The translations under genes were made by a program, and so were the position numbers. Source: Methylophaga thalassica MP (GTDB lineage Bacteria > Pseudomonadota > Gammaproteobacteria > Nitrosococcales > Methylophagaceae). Taken from it: a stretch of 64,000 nucleotides of DNA. The notes beneath the pieces were generated by a model, which was not told the origin of the DNA, searched no databases, and saw nothing but the letters and a program-made list of their open reading frames with translations. Positions 18,971 to 29,119 of this stretch are shown piece by piece. Each line of letters opens with the position of its first letter. The first letter of the stretch is position 1. The stretch is taken from NCBI RefSeq assembly GCF_000214595.1, contig NZ_AFIG01000001.1, positions 1,902,382 to 1,966,381 on the forward strand, written 5' to 3'.

Positions 18971-21900
18971 GTGTGTCTTTTTGCGCCAGCTCGTAAAACT
19001 GGTCTTCACTCACAGGTTTACTAAATAAATACCCCTGAGCGCCCTGACAAGTATGCTGTTTGAGATAATCTAATTGTTCCATTGTCTCCACACCCTCGGC
19101 GACAACCATCAAGCCCAGGCTTTCGCTCATTGCCATGATCGCGTTGACGATGGCGGCATCGTCCTTATCTGTGGTGACATCCCGAATGAAACTGCTATCA
19201 ATTTTCAGAACATTCAAAGGGAACTGCTTCAGATAGGACAATGAAGAATAACCTGTACCAAAATCATCAATTGCCAGACTAATGCCCATCTGGCTAAGCT
19301 CCGATAAAGTGAGCGTTGCCAACTCAGGATCTTCCATCAGCATAGTTTCTGTAATTTCTAACTCCAGGTTCTTTGTTGGCATACCCGTTTCCGCCAGAAT
19401 ATAACGGATGCGACTAGCTAAATTACCACCTTTAAATTGTCTGCCTGATAAATTGACGGCAAGCTTAAAATCATCCGCCAATTTGTCTTTCACCTTTAAG
19501 AAGCTATTACATGCTTGTGTCAGCACCCACTCACCGACAGATTCAATCAAGCCAGTATCTTCAAGAATAGGAATAAATTCAGCGGGTGAGACGAGCCCCC
19601 ATTGGGTACTATTCCAACGTAATAACACTTCGGCTCCGTTCATTTTTCCAGTTTCAATCTCAACCTGTGGTTGCAGATGAATAAAGAATTCTTCTTGCTC
19701 AACGGCACGTCTTAAAGCTGTCTCCATGGCAAGACGCAATGATGCCTGAGCATTCATATCGACGGAGTAAAACTGAAAATTATTCCGTCCTGTTTTTTTA
19801 GCGTGATACATGGCTGCATCCGCATTTCTAATTAGCATATCGACATCCCGACCATCGGCAGGATAGAGGCTGATACCAATACTGGGACTGATGCTGATTT
19901 CAACGTTATCAATAATATAAGGCTGACTCATCGCATCGATAATTTTTTCAGCGACTTTACCCACGTATTGTGCAGAACGAATATCTTCCAAAATAACGGT
20001 GAACTCATCTCCTCCAAGTCTGGCAACCGTATCACCCTCCCTGATAGTCTTCTTAATGCGTATTGCCACTTCACGCAGCAGACTATCACCCGCTTTATGT
20101 CCTAATGAATCGTTAATATGTTTGAAATGATCCAAATCTAAAAAACAAACCGCAAGTCGACCTGAGTCACGATGCGCTTTATGGATAGCATGCTCAAGAC
20201 GATCATTAAACACGTTCCGGTTTGGTAAGCCTGTCAGACTATCAACGCTTGCCAGGTTAGTCAGCCTTTCCTCATTCTGTCGTTGAGTTGTAATATCCTC
20301 AAATAACCAGATAGATCCATTTTGTGGTGCTTCAGCTTCAATTGATTTTCCCGCCATAGCGCACCAGAATTTCTCACCATTTTTACGGACTAATTCAAGC
20401 TGAGCTTCATAGCTCTCCCCTACAGAAAGATAATGAGCAGCATGTTCTCCAAACTGCTCATAAGCTACCTGACTTGGATAAATAAACTGTGTTTTTTGTC
20501 CTTCAATCTCTTCACGACTGTATTGAAATAACTCTTCAAACTTTTGGTTAACACGCACCACTTTACGATCACGAATGAAAGCAATACCCACCATCGCATT
20601 TTCCAGAATTGTGTTTAATTCTGACGTCATTTGATGCAATTGCTGGTTAGTTTGTTTCCATTTAGTAATGTCAGCGATAACACACACCCAAACAAACTCA
20701 TCATTACCACTTAATATACGACTGACAGAAATCCATAATGAGAATGCGGATCCATCTATACGAATGCCCTCATATTCACCATTCGACTCATCATCGTGCT
20801 CTAAATCATCAATTGACTCGGGTTTATGTTTTTCAGCAAAAAAATGAAATAAATGTTTCCCGACAATCTCTTTAATGGTGCCGCCAAACATCGTGGCACC
20901 AGCAGGATTAATATCAATGATATAACCCTCTTCACTCAGTGACAGAATCGCTTCAGGTACACCATTAAGAATTGCTCTTAACTGTTGTTGTTTATGTTGC
21001 ATGGTGACTTTTGCTTTGCTGTAATCAGCAATCAGATTTTGTGTCACCTCGGCGAAATGATTCAAGTCACGAGCCAGCATAGAGACTTCATTTTGCGTTG
21101 ATGTCACCGACATTCTTGTCTCAAACCGACCTTCAGAGAGTGCTCGAATAGAGTCCTTGATCAACACTAATGGTTCATTGATTCTTTTTATAAGAATATA
21201 AGCAAATACCATGACTGCACTCATAATGAGAATGCTGACTAATATAATTTGCCACCATGAATAATCGGCCGATGAGGCATCACTTGCGATCTCTTCATAG
21301 TTAAACAGATTGATTTGTTCCGTTAACTGGTTCAAGTCCACTGTTAATGTCGACATCATAGCAAGGGATGATTGCAGCTCTTTAGCCAACGTTCTTTGGG
21401 TGAAAGTATTTTCTTTTTCTATCGCTATTAAGCCGTTCTCTCCTCCCATTAAAACCCTGAGTGAATCCACCTGTTTCTCTATCGCCTGTAATGTATCCGT
21501 TACATACAACAATTGAAAAGATTGGCTGGAAAAAGCATCAATATCCTGCTCTATCTGAGTAAAAATGGTCTCAAATTGTTTTTCTGATTGAGTAAAACTT
21601 GATGGATCTTCAGTCTGAAGAAACAACTTGTAGTTTAATAAACGAAGTTGATGAATATGAGTTTTTAACGGGTTAACCAGACCCAGTATAGAAACCAGAT
21701 TATCGTTGCGTAATCGTTTTTCAAGATTATCCACTAACAACAATAATGCAGCCGAAACCCGTTCATTCCCCTCTTGCTTGGCTTTTATATCGTTGGTTAA
21801 TTCAAGATGATGTTTTTTTAATTGATAAAGCTTGGCGTCGATCTGTAAATAATCATGGTAGGTCGTCAAAAGCGACTTTAACAGGCCTTGAACTTGTTGC

Positions 21901-22220
21901 TTATCATCTAATGTCTGAGTGAGTAATTCTGCATTTTCCTGAAACAAATTTTCAAGCGGCGCTCTGTCAGCAAATTGAGATAAGACAGATACCGTAGCTG
22001 AACTGAGGAATTGTTGCTGGCGTTGGGCGAGAAGTAATGAAACTTGACTAAGTTTGCGGCTGCTCGACTCCAATGGCAAAAGATGGTCGACAAAAATTGA
22101 ATGTGTCTCGGACATCAGGTTATTGGCGTAATTTGCCATCACGCCCATCACAAGGACAGCAATCAATGTGATTGCAGCCCATAGCTGGAGCAAATGTTTG
22201 ATACTCCAGTTTTTAAACAT
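18963..22220 (-). CDS. Membrane sensor with HAMP, two PAS, GGDEF and EAL domains
   Basis: A c-di-GMP turnover protein of about 1085 residues. The N-terminal TM helix (about 12-32) is followed by a roughly 290-residue helical, glutamine-rich periplasmic domain and a second TM (about 325-345). Then come HAMP (RINEPLVLIKDSIRALSEGRFE), PAS 1 (AILSLSEEGYIIDINPAGA), PAS 2 (MVGIAFIRDRKVVRVNQKF), GGDEF and EAL. The cyclase active site RLGGDEFTV is intact and preceded by an inhibitory I-site REGD. The phosphodiesterase motif is EVLLRW rather than EALLRW, with the catalytic DDFGTGYSSLSYL block intact. I prefer ATG 22220 (GGTGA ribosome site 8 bp away) over GTG 22232. It lies just behind ccoS in the same direction. 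Confidence 0.93.
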   Translation of the reverse strand: MFKNWSIKHLLQLWAAITLIAVLVMGVMANYANNLMSETHSIFVDHLLPLESSSRKLSQVSLLLAQRQQQFLSSATVSVLSQFADRAPLENLFQENAELLTQTLDDKQQVQGLLKSLLTTYHDYLQIDAKLYQLKKHHLELTNDIKAKQEGNERVSAALLLLVDNLEKRLRNDNLVSILGLVNPLKTHIHQLRLLNYKLFLQTEDPSSFTQSEKQFETIFTQIEQDIDAFSSQSFQLLYVTDTLQAIEKQVDSLRVLMGGENGLIAIEKENTFTQRTLAKELQSSLAMMSTLTVDLNQLTEQINLFNYEEIASDASSADYSWWQIILVSILIMSAVMVFAYILIKRINEPLVLIKDSIRALSEGRFETRMSVTSTQNEVSMLARDLNHFAEVTQNLIADYSKAKVTMQHKQQQLRAILNGVPEAILSLSEEGYIIDINPAGATMFGGTIKEIVGKHLFHFFAEKHKPESIDDLEHDDESNGEYEGIRIDGSAFSLWISVSRILSGNDEFVWVCVIADITKWKQTNQQLHQMTSELNTILENAMVGIAFIRDRKVVRVNQKFEELFQYSREEIEGQKTQFIYPSQVAYEQFGEHAAHYLSVGESYEAQLELVRKNGEKFWCAMAGKSIEAEAPQNGSIWLFEDITTQRQNEERLTNLASVDSLTGLPNRNVFNDRLEHAIHKAHRDSGRLAVCFLDLDHFKHINDSLGHKAGDSLLREVAIRIKKTIREGDTVARLGGDEFTVILEDIRSAQYVGKVAEKIIDAMSQPYIIDNVEISISPSIGISLYPADGRDVDMLIRNADAAMYHAKKTGRNNFQFYSVDMNAQASLRLAMETALRRAVEQEEFFIHLQPQVEIETGKMNGAEVLLRWNSTQWGLVSPAEFIPILEDTGLIESVGEWVLTQACNSFLKVKDKLADDFKLAVNLSGRQFKGGNLASRIRYILAETGMPTKNLELEITETMLMEDPELATLTLSELSQMGISLAIDDFGTGYSSLSYLKQFPLNVLKIDSSFIRDVTTDKDDAAIVNAIMAMSESLGLMVVAEGVETMEQLDYLKQHTCQGAQGYLFSKPVSEDQFYELAQKDTLI

Positions 22221-22265
22221 CTGATTGTTCACCGTTTTGAAGTAACATTTTAGCCATCCATTGCT

Positions 22266-22475
22266 TTAATGTTGGTTCTTACTTTTATCTTCTGATTTGC
22301 TCTGTTTGCCTGACTCATCAGATTCAGGTGTTACTTCATCATCATCCATAAGTACCCGATTAGCTGCACCATCCATATCATCGTATTGACCATTACGAAC
22401 GGCCCAGAAAAAAACGGCTACACCAATAATGCCAAGTAATAACATACCTGGAAGCAACCCATAAATGACTTCCAT
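22266..22475 (-). CDS. ccoS: Cytochrome cbb3 oxidase maturation protein CcoS
   Basis: Small single-TM protein needed to insert cofactors (heme b and copper) into cbb3 oxidase. The motif GVAVFFWAVRNGQYDDMDGAA is the CcoS hallmark. The open frame allows a TTG start four codons upstream, but the ATG at 22475 (MEVIYGLLPGMLLLG) is better placed after GGAG. The acidic and lysine-rich tail is longer than in many CcoS. It is the last of ccoGHIS and 45 bp before the GGDEF/EAL gene. Confidence 0.9.
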   Translation of the reverse strand: MEVIYGLLPGMLLLGIIGVAVFFWAVRNGQYDDMDGAANRVLMDDDEVTPESDESGKQSKSEDKSKNQH

Positions 22476-22555
22476 CACATACTCCAAACTATTGCCTTTC
22501 GTTGAGCGATGAAATCAGGGCAAAACAAGCACTGACTTTTAATAGATCGTGCCAG

Positions 22556-24994
22556 CTACTTATTTTTATTTATAAACCTTCCGATCCGAGCAGAGTTTCC
22601 AATAACTAATAACGAACTTATCGGCATTGTTATCGCAGCCACTAGAGGATTTACCCAAGCACACATCGCTAAAGGCACCATGATAACGTTATAACCAATA
22701 GAAAGCATTATGTTCTGACGAATGATACGTAAAGTTGTTGTTGCCAAAAGCTTTGCTTCAGCAACTTTAGCCAGTTCTTGATGTGATAAGACAACATCAG
22801 CACTTTCTACTGAGACATCAGTGCCAGACGCCAGGGCCATCCCCACATCTGCTTGAATTAAAGCCGGCGCATCGTTTACACCATCCCCTATCATGGCTAC
22901 GATATCACCTTGCGCTTGCAGTGATTTCACAACAGCAGATTTGTCCTGAGGCAGCACTTCCGCAAATCGCTGTATATTTGAAAATGACTGTGTAACCGCA
23001 TTCACTACCTCCAGTCGGTCTCCACTCAACACAGTTATTTTGGCACCCGCCGCCTGTAATAATTGAATCGTTGACAAAGCATCCGCCCGAAGAGAATCTG
23101 TCAAACCAATAATACCTTGTAGCTCACCATCCACTGCAACAGACACACAACTAATACCTTGCTTTTCATTCTGTAGAATAGTGTTGTTAAGCGTTTCAGG
23201 AAAATAAATACTTTGTGAGTTCAACCACTGACGAGTTCCAACGAGTATATGTTTACCATCAATATACGCTGTCACACCTCGTCCGGGTGTCGTAGTAAAC
23301 TTTGTGATGGGTAGCAATTTGAGCCCCGCTGATATTGCAGCATCACAGATAGCAGTCGCAATAGTGTGTTCTGAGTGTTGCTCAACAGAAGCGGCCAATC
23401 TGAGTAACTCCGATTGTGTTAAGTCTGCACAGGGCTCAACCACATGCACATTTAATTGGCCGGTTGTTAGCGTACCGGTTTTATCAAATACAAAATGATT
23501 CACTGATGACAGACGCTCGAGTGTTTCACCCTGCTTGACCAATACCCCTCGCTGCGCCCCTACGCCAGTTGCAACAGCAACTGACATTGGTGTGGCTAAA
23601 CCAAAAGCGCATGGACAAGTAACCACTAATACTGAAATAGCCGCGAGTAAAGCGATTTCGAAGTCAAACTGTATCCAATATATGAATGTTAAGGTAGCAA
23701 GCGTTAGCGTTATCAACACAAACCAGGGAACAATTTTATCGGCTAACGTTTGGATAGGTGCTTTTGAAGCCTGCGCTTCGTCCATCAATGCAATAATTTT
23801 GGCCAAAGCGGTATTACGTAATACCTGTTCAACCTGAACCTGAAATGCCCCTTCACCATTAATACTGCCGGCAACGACAGAATCCCCGACTTGCTTGACT
23901 ACAGGTACAGATTCCCCTGTCAACATCGACTCATCTACCGCACTATCACCTGACACAATAACCCCGTCTACAGGGATACTTTCACCAGGTCTGACTAAAA
24001 TGGTTTGTCCAATTTTCACTGCACGTATTGGCACAACTTCAGTGATATGATCAACGATGACTGTGGCAAATTTAGGCTGTAATTCCAGCATCCTCCTGGT
24101 GGCAGAAAGTGCTTTCTTTTTTGAAATCGCTTCGAGATAGCGCCCCACTAAAATTACAAACAAAAAATTGACCACGGTGTCGAAATAAACATGACCCGTA
24201 TCAAGTGCTTTTATCGTAGCGTAAGTCGAATATAAGTAGGTTGAAGTTGCTCCAATCGCTATCGGTAGGTCCATTGTTAAAAAACGCTGTCGTAAGCCAC
24301 TGATGGCACTACGAATAAATGGATAGCCCGAATAGAGTAAAGTCGGCGTTGCAATCAGAAAACCTATCCAGTGAAACCATTGGCGAAACTCTCCATCACT
24401 CGCTCCACTGTATAGAGCGATGGATATCCACATCATATTCATCATCGCAAAGCCAGCAAATGCCATACGATAAAGTAATCCACGATGTCGTTTTGCTAAT
24501 GCCCCTTCTGCTGTTTCCGGATCAAAGGGGACAGCGGCATAGCCTATTTCTGCTAAGCGGTTCAGAACGCTAGATAAAGCGATTTTTGAATTGTCCCAGT
24601 TTAGCTTTAGCCTTTTTGCTGTTAAATTCACCTCAGCATTAATAACGCCAGTTAGTCGATTAAGCGCATTTTCAATCAACCAGACACAAGCCGCGCAGTG
24701 AATTCCTTCTACTAATAAATGAATAGTACGTTCATTTTTATCAATATCCGTATAGTCGGATTGAACTTCATCCAGGTCATAAGCCGACAGATCGCCTAAC
24801 CTGTCGGGCGGAGGAGCAAGAGGTTCGGACTGAGGGGTTTTGGCATAAAAACTTTGTAAACCCGCGCCATAAATGGTTTGACATACAGTTTTACAACCAT
24901 GACAGCAAAATACGCGTTCTTCCCCATCAATCTCAGCTTTAAACTCGTTTATATCTTCGACGGGTAAAGCACAATGATAACAAGCTGTTGTCAA
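22556..24994 (-). CDS. ccoI: Copper-translocating P-type ATPase CcoI (FixI)
   Basis: Exports copper for cbb3 oxidase assembly. The 812 residues start with a Cys-rich domain typical of FixI/CcoI (CYHCALPV at 5-12 and [10 protein letters not shown] at 29-38). An HMA domain with GIHCAAC (97-103) follows. Eight TM helices carry the CPC metal site (460-462). The actuator motif is TGES (359-362), the phosphorylation motif DKTGTLT (about 504-510) and the hinge [14 protein letters not shown]. The start codon appears to be TTG with AGGA upstream; no in-frame ATG exists before the essential cysteines, so low initiation may limit its level. Confidence 0.95.
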   Translation of the reverse strand: MTTACYHCALPVEDINEFKAEIDGEERVFCCHGCKTVCQTIYGAGLQSFYAKTPQSEPLAPPPDRLGDLSAYDLDEVQSDYTDIDKNERTIHLLVEGIHCAACVWLIENALNRLTGVINAEVNLTAKRLKLNWDNSKIALSSVLNRLAEIGYAAVPFDPETAEGALAKRHRGLLYRMAFAGFAMMNMMWISIALYSGASDGEFRQWFHWIGFLIATPTLLYSGYPFIRSAISGLRQRFLTMDLPIAIGATSTYLYSTYATIKALDTGHVYFDTVVNFLFVILVGRYLEAISKKKALSATRRMLELQPKFATVIVDHITEVVPIRAVKIGQTILVRPGESIPVDGVIVSGDSAVDESMLTGESVPVVKQVGDSVVAGSINGEGAFQVQVEQVLRNTALAKIIALMDEAQASKAPIQTLADKIVPWFVLITLTLATLTFIYWIQFDFEIALLAAISVLVVTCPCAFGLATPMSVAVATGVGAQRGVLVKQGETLERLSSVNHFVFDKTGTLTTGQLNVHVVEPCADLTQSELLRLAASVEQHSEHTIATAICDAAISAGLKLLPITKFTTTPGRGVTAYIDGKHILVGTRQWLNSQSIYFPETLNNTILQNEKQGISCVSVAVDGELQGIIGLTDSLRADALSTIQLLQAAGAKITVLSGDRLEVVNAVTQSFSNIQRFAEVLPQDKSAVVKSLQAQGDIVAMIGDGVNDAPALIQADVGMALASGTDVSVESADVVLSHQELAKVAEAKLLATTTLRIIRQNIMLSIGYNVIMVPLAMCAWVNPLVAAITMPISSLLVIGNSARIGRFINKNK

Positions 24995-25031
24995 AACTAA
25001 TCCTAGATTTCAGTTGATCAATATTTTAATT

Positions 25032-25535
25032 TTAAGGATTAATTTGTATGCGACGGGTTAATACGTACTTATCGTCTCCACGACGTGCTTCGATGATAAT
25101 GTCCCAACTACCAGGTAAATTAAAACTCACATCGGTGACAAAGCTACCATGCCCAGAAGGCTGCATATCAGCAGAAAAGTCCTGACGTTTATCAGAGGGT
25201 CGGTAGGCGAAGAACTTCACCGAATCTAACATTAAACCAGCAGAGTTTTGTCCCGTAATCAACGCTTCATAGGTTTGCGTTTGATTGACTCTGGTTGCCG
25301 ATGGCGTCAGCAAAATACCTGACCAACCAAGGTTCTTTTCCTTGGCAATCTCTTCTTCTGTTTTAGCGTAGGCCTGACCTTTTTCATAAAAATCTTCAAG
25401 CACCAAGTTAGGTGGTGATTTAAATGCTAGATAAATAAATAGTGCATTAGCACTTAGAAATACGAGTAAAAATACCAGCATACCCAATACCCATGGGTTT
25501 TTCAGTGCTTGACTATTTTCTTGTGAAATATTCAT
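25032..25535 (-). CDS. ccoH: FixH/CcoH family protein
   Basis: Assembly factor that stays associated with cbb3 oxidase. It has one N-terminal TM helix (NPWVLGMLVFLLVFLSANALF, about 13-33), then the FixH-typical LVLEDFYEKGQAYAKTEEE and a periplasmic beta domain ending SWDIIIEARRGDDKYVLTRRI. Length 167 is normal. It lies between ccoG (15 bp) and ccoI (37 bp), forming the ccoGHIS operon. Confidence 0.92.
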   Translation of the reverse strand: MNISQENSQALKNPWVLGMLVFLLVFLSANALFIYLAFKSPPNLVLEDFYEKGQAYAKTEEEIAKEKNLGWSGILLTPSATRVNQTQTYEALITGQNSAGLMLDSVKFFAYRPSDKRQDFSADMQPSGHGSFVTDVSFNLPGSWDIIIEARRGDDKYVLTRRIQINP

Positions 25536-25550
25536 TCTTTTCCTCTTCCA

Positions 25551-26975
25551 CTACTCAGGCGCCATAAACATACTTTCGTATGAGGTCGATATGGCTGAAT
25601 TATTTAATACAACCGCTTTAAACTGTATCGGCACCAGACCTTTTTGAACTTTATCGTCAGGTACTCTTACCAACGCCGTCACAGGTACAACTTTACCTGG
25701 CTGAACAGTAATTTTATCGCCCATACCATGTAGGGTAGCACCCTCCAATCCTTCGACATCGTAACGGACGTCGATTGGTTCTTTTGTTTTATTTAATAAC
25801 TTCAACGTATATTTATTCTGGATCCCACCATCACTGAGTCTTACATACAATGGTTGACGATCATGAATAACTTGGAACTCAGTTGGTGACAGCGTGAAGA
25901 AACCATAAATGATACCTGACAATGCTGTCAGCAAAATCAAACTATATATAATCACACGAGGTCTTTTATACATGGCTAAGACGTTTTTATCGTGATGCAG
26001 TTCCTTATATGAAGCATAACGAATCAAACCGCGAGGCTGATTAGTTTTATCCATAATACTGTCACATGCATCAATACACATACCACATGTAATACAGCCC
26101 TCTTGCTGTCCCTTTCTTATATCAATACCGGTTGGGCAAACAGCAACACAGACTTTACAATCAATACAGCTACCTTTGGTTTCATCTTCTAGCTGACCTT
26201 TTTTTAGTTTACCTCTCGGTTCACCACGTTCAGCATCATAAGCTGGTAAGACAGTATCCTGGTCATACATCACACCTTGTAGTCGAGCATATGGGCATAA
26301 CCAGAAACAGACTTGCTCACGCATAAAGCCTGCAAATACATAAGTAAATACACCAAACACCGCCATTGAAATCCAAACAGGCAATGGTGCTTGTAAGCTA
26401 AAAATCTCAGGCCATAACTGATAAGCATCCGTGAACCATGCGGCAAAGGAAATACCGGTAATCAGCGCGATCGCAATCCATAAAGAATGCTTCGTTACCA
26501 CACGTGCCAACTTATCAAATGACCAGGGCGCTTTTTTGAACTTCATCGCCTTCTGAGGACTATCCCCTTCAAGCTTGGTTTCGATAAAGGTATAGATATC
26601 TGTCCAGACAGTCTGAAAACAGAAGTAACCACAAAACACGCGTCCTGCAATGCTGGTTACAGCGGCTAATAAAATAGCAAAGAATAATAATGTTAACGAC
26701 AACATCCAGATGTCTTGAGGATAAATCGTTAAATGAAAGAAATTAAATTGTCGATTTGGAATATCAAACAAAACCGCCTGGTGCCCATTCCAGCGAATGT
26801 ATGGGCCTAAAAAGAATATTAACCAAACTGACATTCCTAGCCACTTCCGGAGTCGAAATCGGCCCTTGATTCGTTTGGCAACCACTTTTTGGTCACCAGT
26901 ATTCACGTGCCAATCGGAGACTTCTTCATAAATTTGGCTGACATCATCATTAACGTTTGTTTGTGATTGACTCAT
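25551..26975 (-). CDS. ccoG: Cytochrome c oxidase accessory protein CcoG (FixG)
   Basis: Membrane ferredoxin-like Cu(II) reductase in cbb3 biogenesis. Of 474 residues, the N-terminal half has four to five TM helices with conserved cysteine pairs (RVFCGYFCFQTVW and VCFWLCPYARLQ). Two 4Fe-4S motifs follow at about 270-304 (CIDCKVCVAVCP and CITCGMCIDACD). After a further TM (about 340-360), an Ig-like C-terminal domain is exported. A GGAGATGAT ribosome site precedes the ATG. It heads ccoGHIS, separated from ccoNOQP by a terminator and the small membrane gene at 27137-27244. Confidence 0.96.
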   Translation of the reverse strand: MSQSQTNVNDDVSQIYEEVSDWHVNTGDQKVVAKRIKGRFRLRKWLGMSVWLIFFLGPYIRWNGHQAVLFDIPNRQFNFFHLTIYPQDIWMLSLTLLFFAILLAAVTSIAGRVFCGYFCFQTVWTDIYTFIETKLEGDSPQKAMKFKKAPWSFDKLARVVTKHSLWIAIALITGISFAAWFTDAYQLWPEIFSLQAPLPVWISMAVFGVFTYVFAGFMREQVCFWLCPYARLQGVMYDQDTVLPAYDAERGEPRGKLKKGQLEDETKGSCIDCKVCVAVCPTGIDIRKGQQEGCITCGMCIDACDSIMDKTNQPRGLIRYASYKELHHDKNVLAMYKRPRVIIYSLILLTALSGIIYGFFTLSPTEFQVIHDRQPLYVRLSDGGIQNKYTLKLLNKTKEPIDVRYDVEGLEGATLHGMGDKITVQPGKVVPVTALVRVPDDKVQKGLVPIQFKAVVLNNSAISTSYESMFMAPE

Positions 26976-27056
26976 ATCATCTCCGAAATAGTATTCATCG
27001 CGTGCATTTTAACACAGGCACAATCTAATATTAGTACTTACTGATATTAATTCGTT

Positions 27057-27086
27057 ATAAAAAAGCCGACTTTATTTGTCGGCTTT
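27057..27086 (-). terminator. Intrinsic terminator after ccoNOQP and the small ORF
   Basis: AAAGCCGAC (27062-27070) pairs with GTCGGCTTT (27078-27086), with a 7-base loop. On the minus strand six T residues follow. It separates the ccoNOQP unit from ccoG. Confidence 0.88.
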
Positions 27087-27136
27087 CCATTTACCTAAAC
27101 AACGGTTCAATAATAATTATTTATTTTCTATAACAA

Positions 27137-27244
27137 TTATTTATCGTCTAGATTTTTCATAATTCTATAACCGATAACACCTATTACGACAATAGTCAGA
27201 ACAACAGATGCAATCGCTCCAATAACAACTGCGTCAATATGCAT
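27137..27244 (-). CDS. 35-residue single-TM peptide in the cco locus
   Basis: A frame of 35 codons starts at ATG 27244 behind a good AGGAG ribosome site and stops with TAA. It reads MHIDAVVIGAIASVV and then a further hydrophobic run to VIGVIGYRIM, ending KNLDDK: one membrane helix with a short charged cytoplasmic tail, positive next to the helix. It lies 62 bp after ccoP and ahead of the cco terminator, so it should be co-transcribed with the oxidase. Tiny subunits such as CcoM are known to associate with cbb3 in Pseudomonas; homology is not shown here. Coding is supported by the ribosome site, membrane pattern and position. Confidence 0.7.
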   Translation of the reverse strand: MHIDAVVIGAIASVVLTIVVIGVIGYRIMKNLDDK

Positions 27245-27306
27245 ATCTTCTCTCCTGAATAAGATTTCATCTCCTCTCAGAAACTAACTGAGAGGAGTGA
27301 TATTGA

Positions 27307-28239
27307 TTACTGCCCACCGCCTAATTGATGAACATAAACAGCTAATTTCTTAATTTCAGTTACTGATAAACGCTGGGTCTCATCGCCTTCGTATTCAGGC
27401 TCTTCATCCCATTTCTCAGCTTCAAGTTTCACTGCAAGCTTTTCATTCCATGCAGGCATGATAGCAACACGTGTTAATGGATCTGATGGGTCATTAACGC
27501 CATGCAGGATTGTGTAGCGAACCTCTTCCGGATCACCTGAGAAGCGCCAGATTTTATCGGTCAGGTTAGCTGAGCCTAATTCATGGATACCTTTGGCATC
27601 TGCACCATGACAACCGACACAGCCTTTTTCGTTAAATAACTTCCATCCGGCCTCTGTGGCTTTGCCATTTGATAAGTTTTCAACAAATTTAACCAAACCA
27701 TCCACTTCCTCAGGTTTTAAGGTTTTCTCATGTGCCATCATCATGCCATGACGTCCAGCCGCAAGAGAGGTGACGATAGTGTTGATATCACCGCCATACA
27801 ACCAATCATCATCGGCCAGAATAGGATAGCCAGAGTTTTTAGCTGGAACACCACCAGTACCATGACATGCAGCACAGTTATCACCAAATAAAACCTTGCT
27901 CGAACCTACTGCGTAGTTTCTCATTTCGGTGTCAGCAAGGATTTCTTCAGCCGTCATTGAAGCTAATTTCTCTTCATATGGGGCTCTGACATCCTGAACT
28001 TTAGCCAGATCTTCTTTGTACTCTTTGATCTGAGTCCAGCCTAATAATCCTTTTGTACTGTCATTAATCAATGGCAGTGATGGATAAAGGATAAAGTAGA
28101 CCAACACTAACAAGCCACTCAAGTAAAGGGCATTTGTCCACCAACGTGGAGGTGGATTTTCTAACTCTCTGATACCATCCCATTCATGCCCTGTATCTGG
28201 CACTTCATTAGGATTCTTTTTATTATCAGCCATCATCAT
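27307..28239 (-). CDS. ccoP: cbb3 oxidase subunit III (diheme cytochrome c) CcoP
   Basis: Passes electrons to the catalytic subunit. One N-terminal TM helix (about 38-55, ALYLSGLLVLVYFILYPSL) follows the motif TGHEWDGIRELENPPPRWW, typical of CcoP. Two c-type heme sites, CAACHGTGG and CVGCHGADAKG, lie in two cytochrome domains, with Met ligands likely in the MMMAHE and AIMPAWN regions. Length 310 is normal. The ATG overlaps the ccoQ stop (ATGA). Confidence 0.96.
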   Translation of the reverse strand: MMMADNKKNPNEVPDTGHEWDGIRELENPPPRWWTNALYLSGLLVLVYFILYPSLPLINDSTKGLLGWTQIKEYKEDLAKVQDVRAPYEEKLASMTAEEILADTEMRNYAVGSSKVLFGDNCAACHGTGGVPAKNSGYPILADDDWLYGGDINTIVTSLAAGRHGMMMAHEKTLKPEEVDGLVKFVENLSNGKATEAGWKLFNEKGCVGCHGADAKGIHELGSANLTDKIWRFSGDPEEVRYTILHGVNDPSDPLTRVAIMPAWNEKLAVKLEAEKWDEEPEYEGDETQRLSVTEIKKLAVYVHQLGGGQ

Positions 28240-28436
28240 TTCTCCGAATTTGTATCGTCATCGTCCTGCAGCATAGTGCGGTGAGACTCTATTTTGTCTT
28301 TATTTTTAGGGTTAAGAACCCAAAAATAGAGCACCACCATCAGTACAAAAATTACTACTGTAAACACCAAGCCAAACCAGTCGGTTGCAGTCATTTCACT
28401 CCAATTAGTATGAAAATACTCTTGAAGTTTACTCAC
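28236..28436 (-). CDS. ccoQ: cbb3 oxidase small subunit CcoQ
   Basis: Small one-helix subunit that stabilises the oxidase. The helix is [21 protein letters not shown], followed by [11 protein letters not shown], the usual CcoQ tail. The open frame reaches 28493, inside ccoO. I favour the GTG at 28436, which overlaps the last codons of ccoO, giving 66 residues, because CcoQ proteins are 50-70 residues long. An internal ATG (MTATDWFG) is a further possibility. Confidence 0.88.
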   Translation of the reverse strand: MSKLQEYFHTNWSEMTATDWFGLVFTVVIFVLMVVLYFWVLNPKNKDKIESHRTMLQDDDDTNSEK

Positions 28437-29109
28437 GATATGCCCTGCCGGGTTCAAAGTTGACCATTGTTCCCAACACTTGTAGATAAGCAACTAACGC
28501 CTGCATTTCTGTTTTACCTTCAACTTCAGCAGCAGCATTATTAATTTGCTCATCCGTGTAAGGAACACCCAAGACTTTCATTGCTCTTAAGCGCTTTTCT
28601 ATTCCGATACCATCTATAGTGGCCTCTTCTAACCATGGATAGCTTGGCATGACAGACTCAGGCACAACTGAACGTGGGTTATGTAAATGCTGAATATGCC
28701 ATGCATCAGAATATTTTCCACCTACACGAGCTAAGTCTGGCCCAGTACGTTTTGAACCCCATTGAAATGGGTGATCGTACTTTGACTCAACAGCCAAGGA
28801 ATAATGACCATAACGATCTTTTTCATCGCGGAAAGGACGAATCATTTGTGAGTGACATAAAAAACAGCCTTCACGTTGATAGATATCACGACCGGCTAAT
28901 TCAAGTGCTGTATATGGACGAACAGTTTTTAACTCTTCATAGTCCGGGTGCACTTGATCCTCAAATGTGGTTTTGAGGTAGAACAAAGGTACGATTTCTA
29001 CGATACCACCTACTGAAACTACCAGTGCTGTTGCTAACACAAGTGCCCAGATATTTTTTTCCAGTTTCTCTTGAAAGGTAACTGGTTTATTAGAATTATG
29101 ATCAGACAT
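28429..29109 (-). CDS. ccoO: cbb3 oxidase subunit II (monoheme cytochrome c) CcoO
   Basis: Membrane-anchored cytochrome c. The start is placed at ATG 29109 ([19 protein letters not shown]), which has TAAGGAG upstream; the open frame runs 20 codons further but into ccoN spacing. A TM helix lies at about 19-42. The heme site is [21 protein letters not shown], and VMPSYPWL carries the probable Met ligand; [14 protein letters not shown] is a family block. Length 226. It lies between ccoN (10 bp) and ccoQ. Confidence 0.95.
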   Translation of the reverse strand: MSDHNSNKPVTFQEKLEKNIWALVLATALVVSVGGIVEIVPLFYLKTTFEDQVHPDYEELKTVRPYTALELAGRDIYQREGCFLCHSQMIRPFRDEKDRYGHYSLAVESKYDHPFQWGSKRTGPDLARVGGKYSDAWHIQHLHNPRSVVPESVMPSYPWLEEATIDGIGIEKRLRAMKVLGVPYTDEQINNAAAEVEGKTEMQALVAYLQVLGTMVNFEPGRAYRE

Positions 29110-29119
29110 TCCAGTCTCC

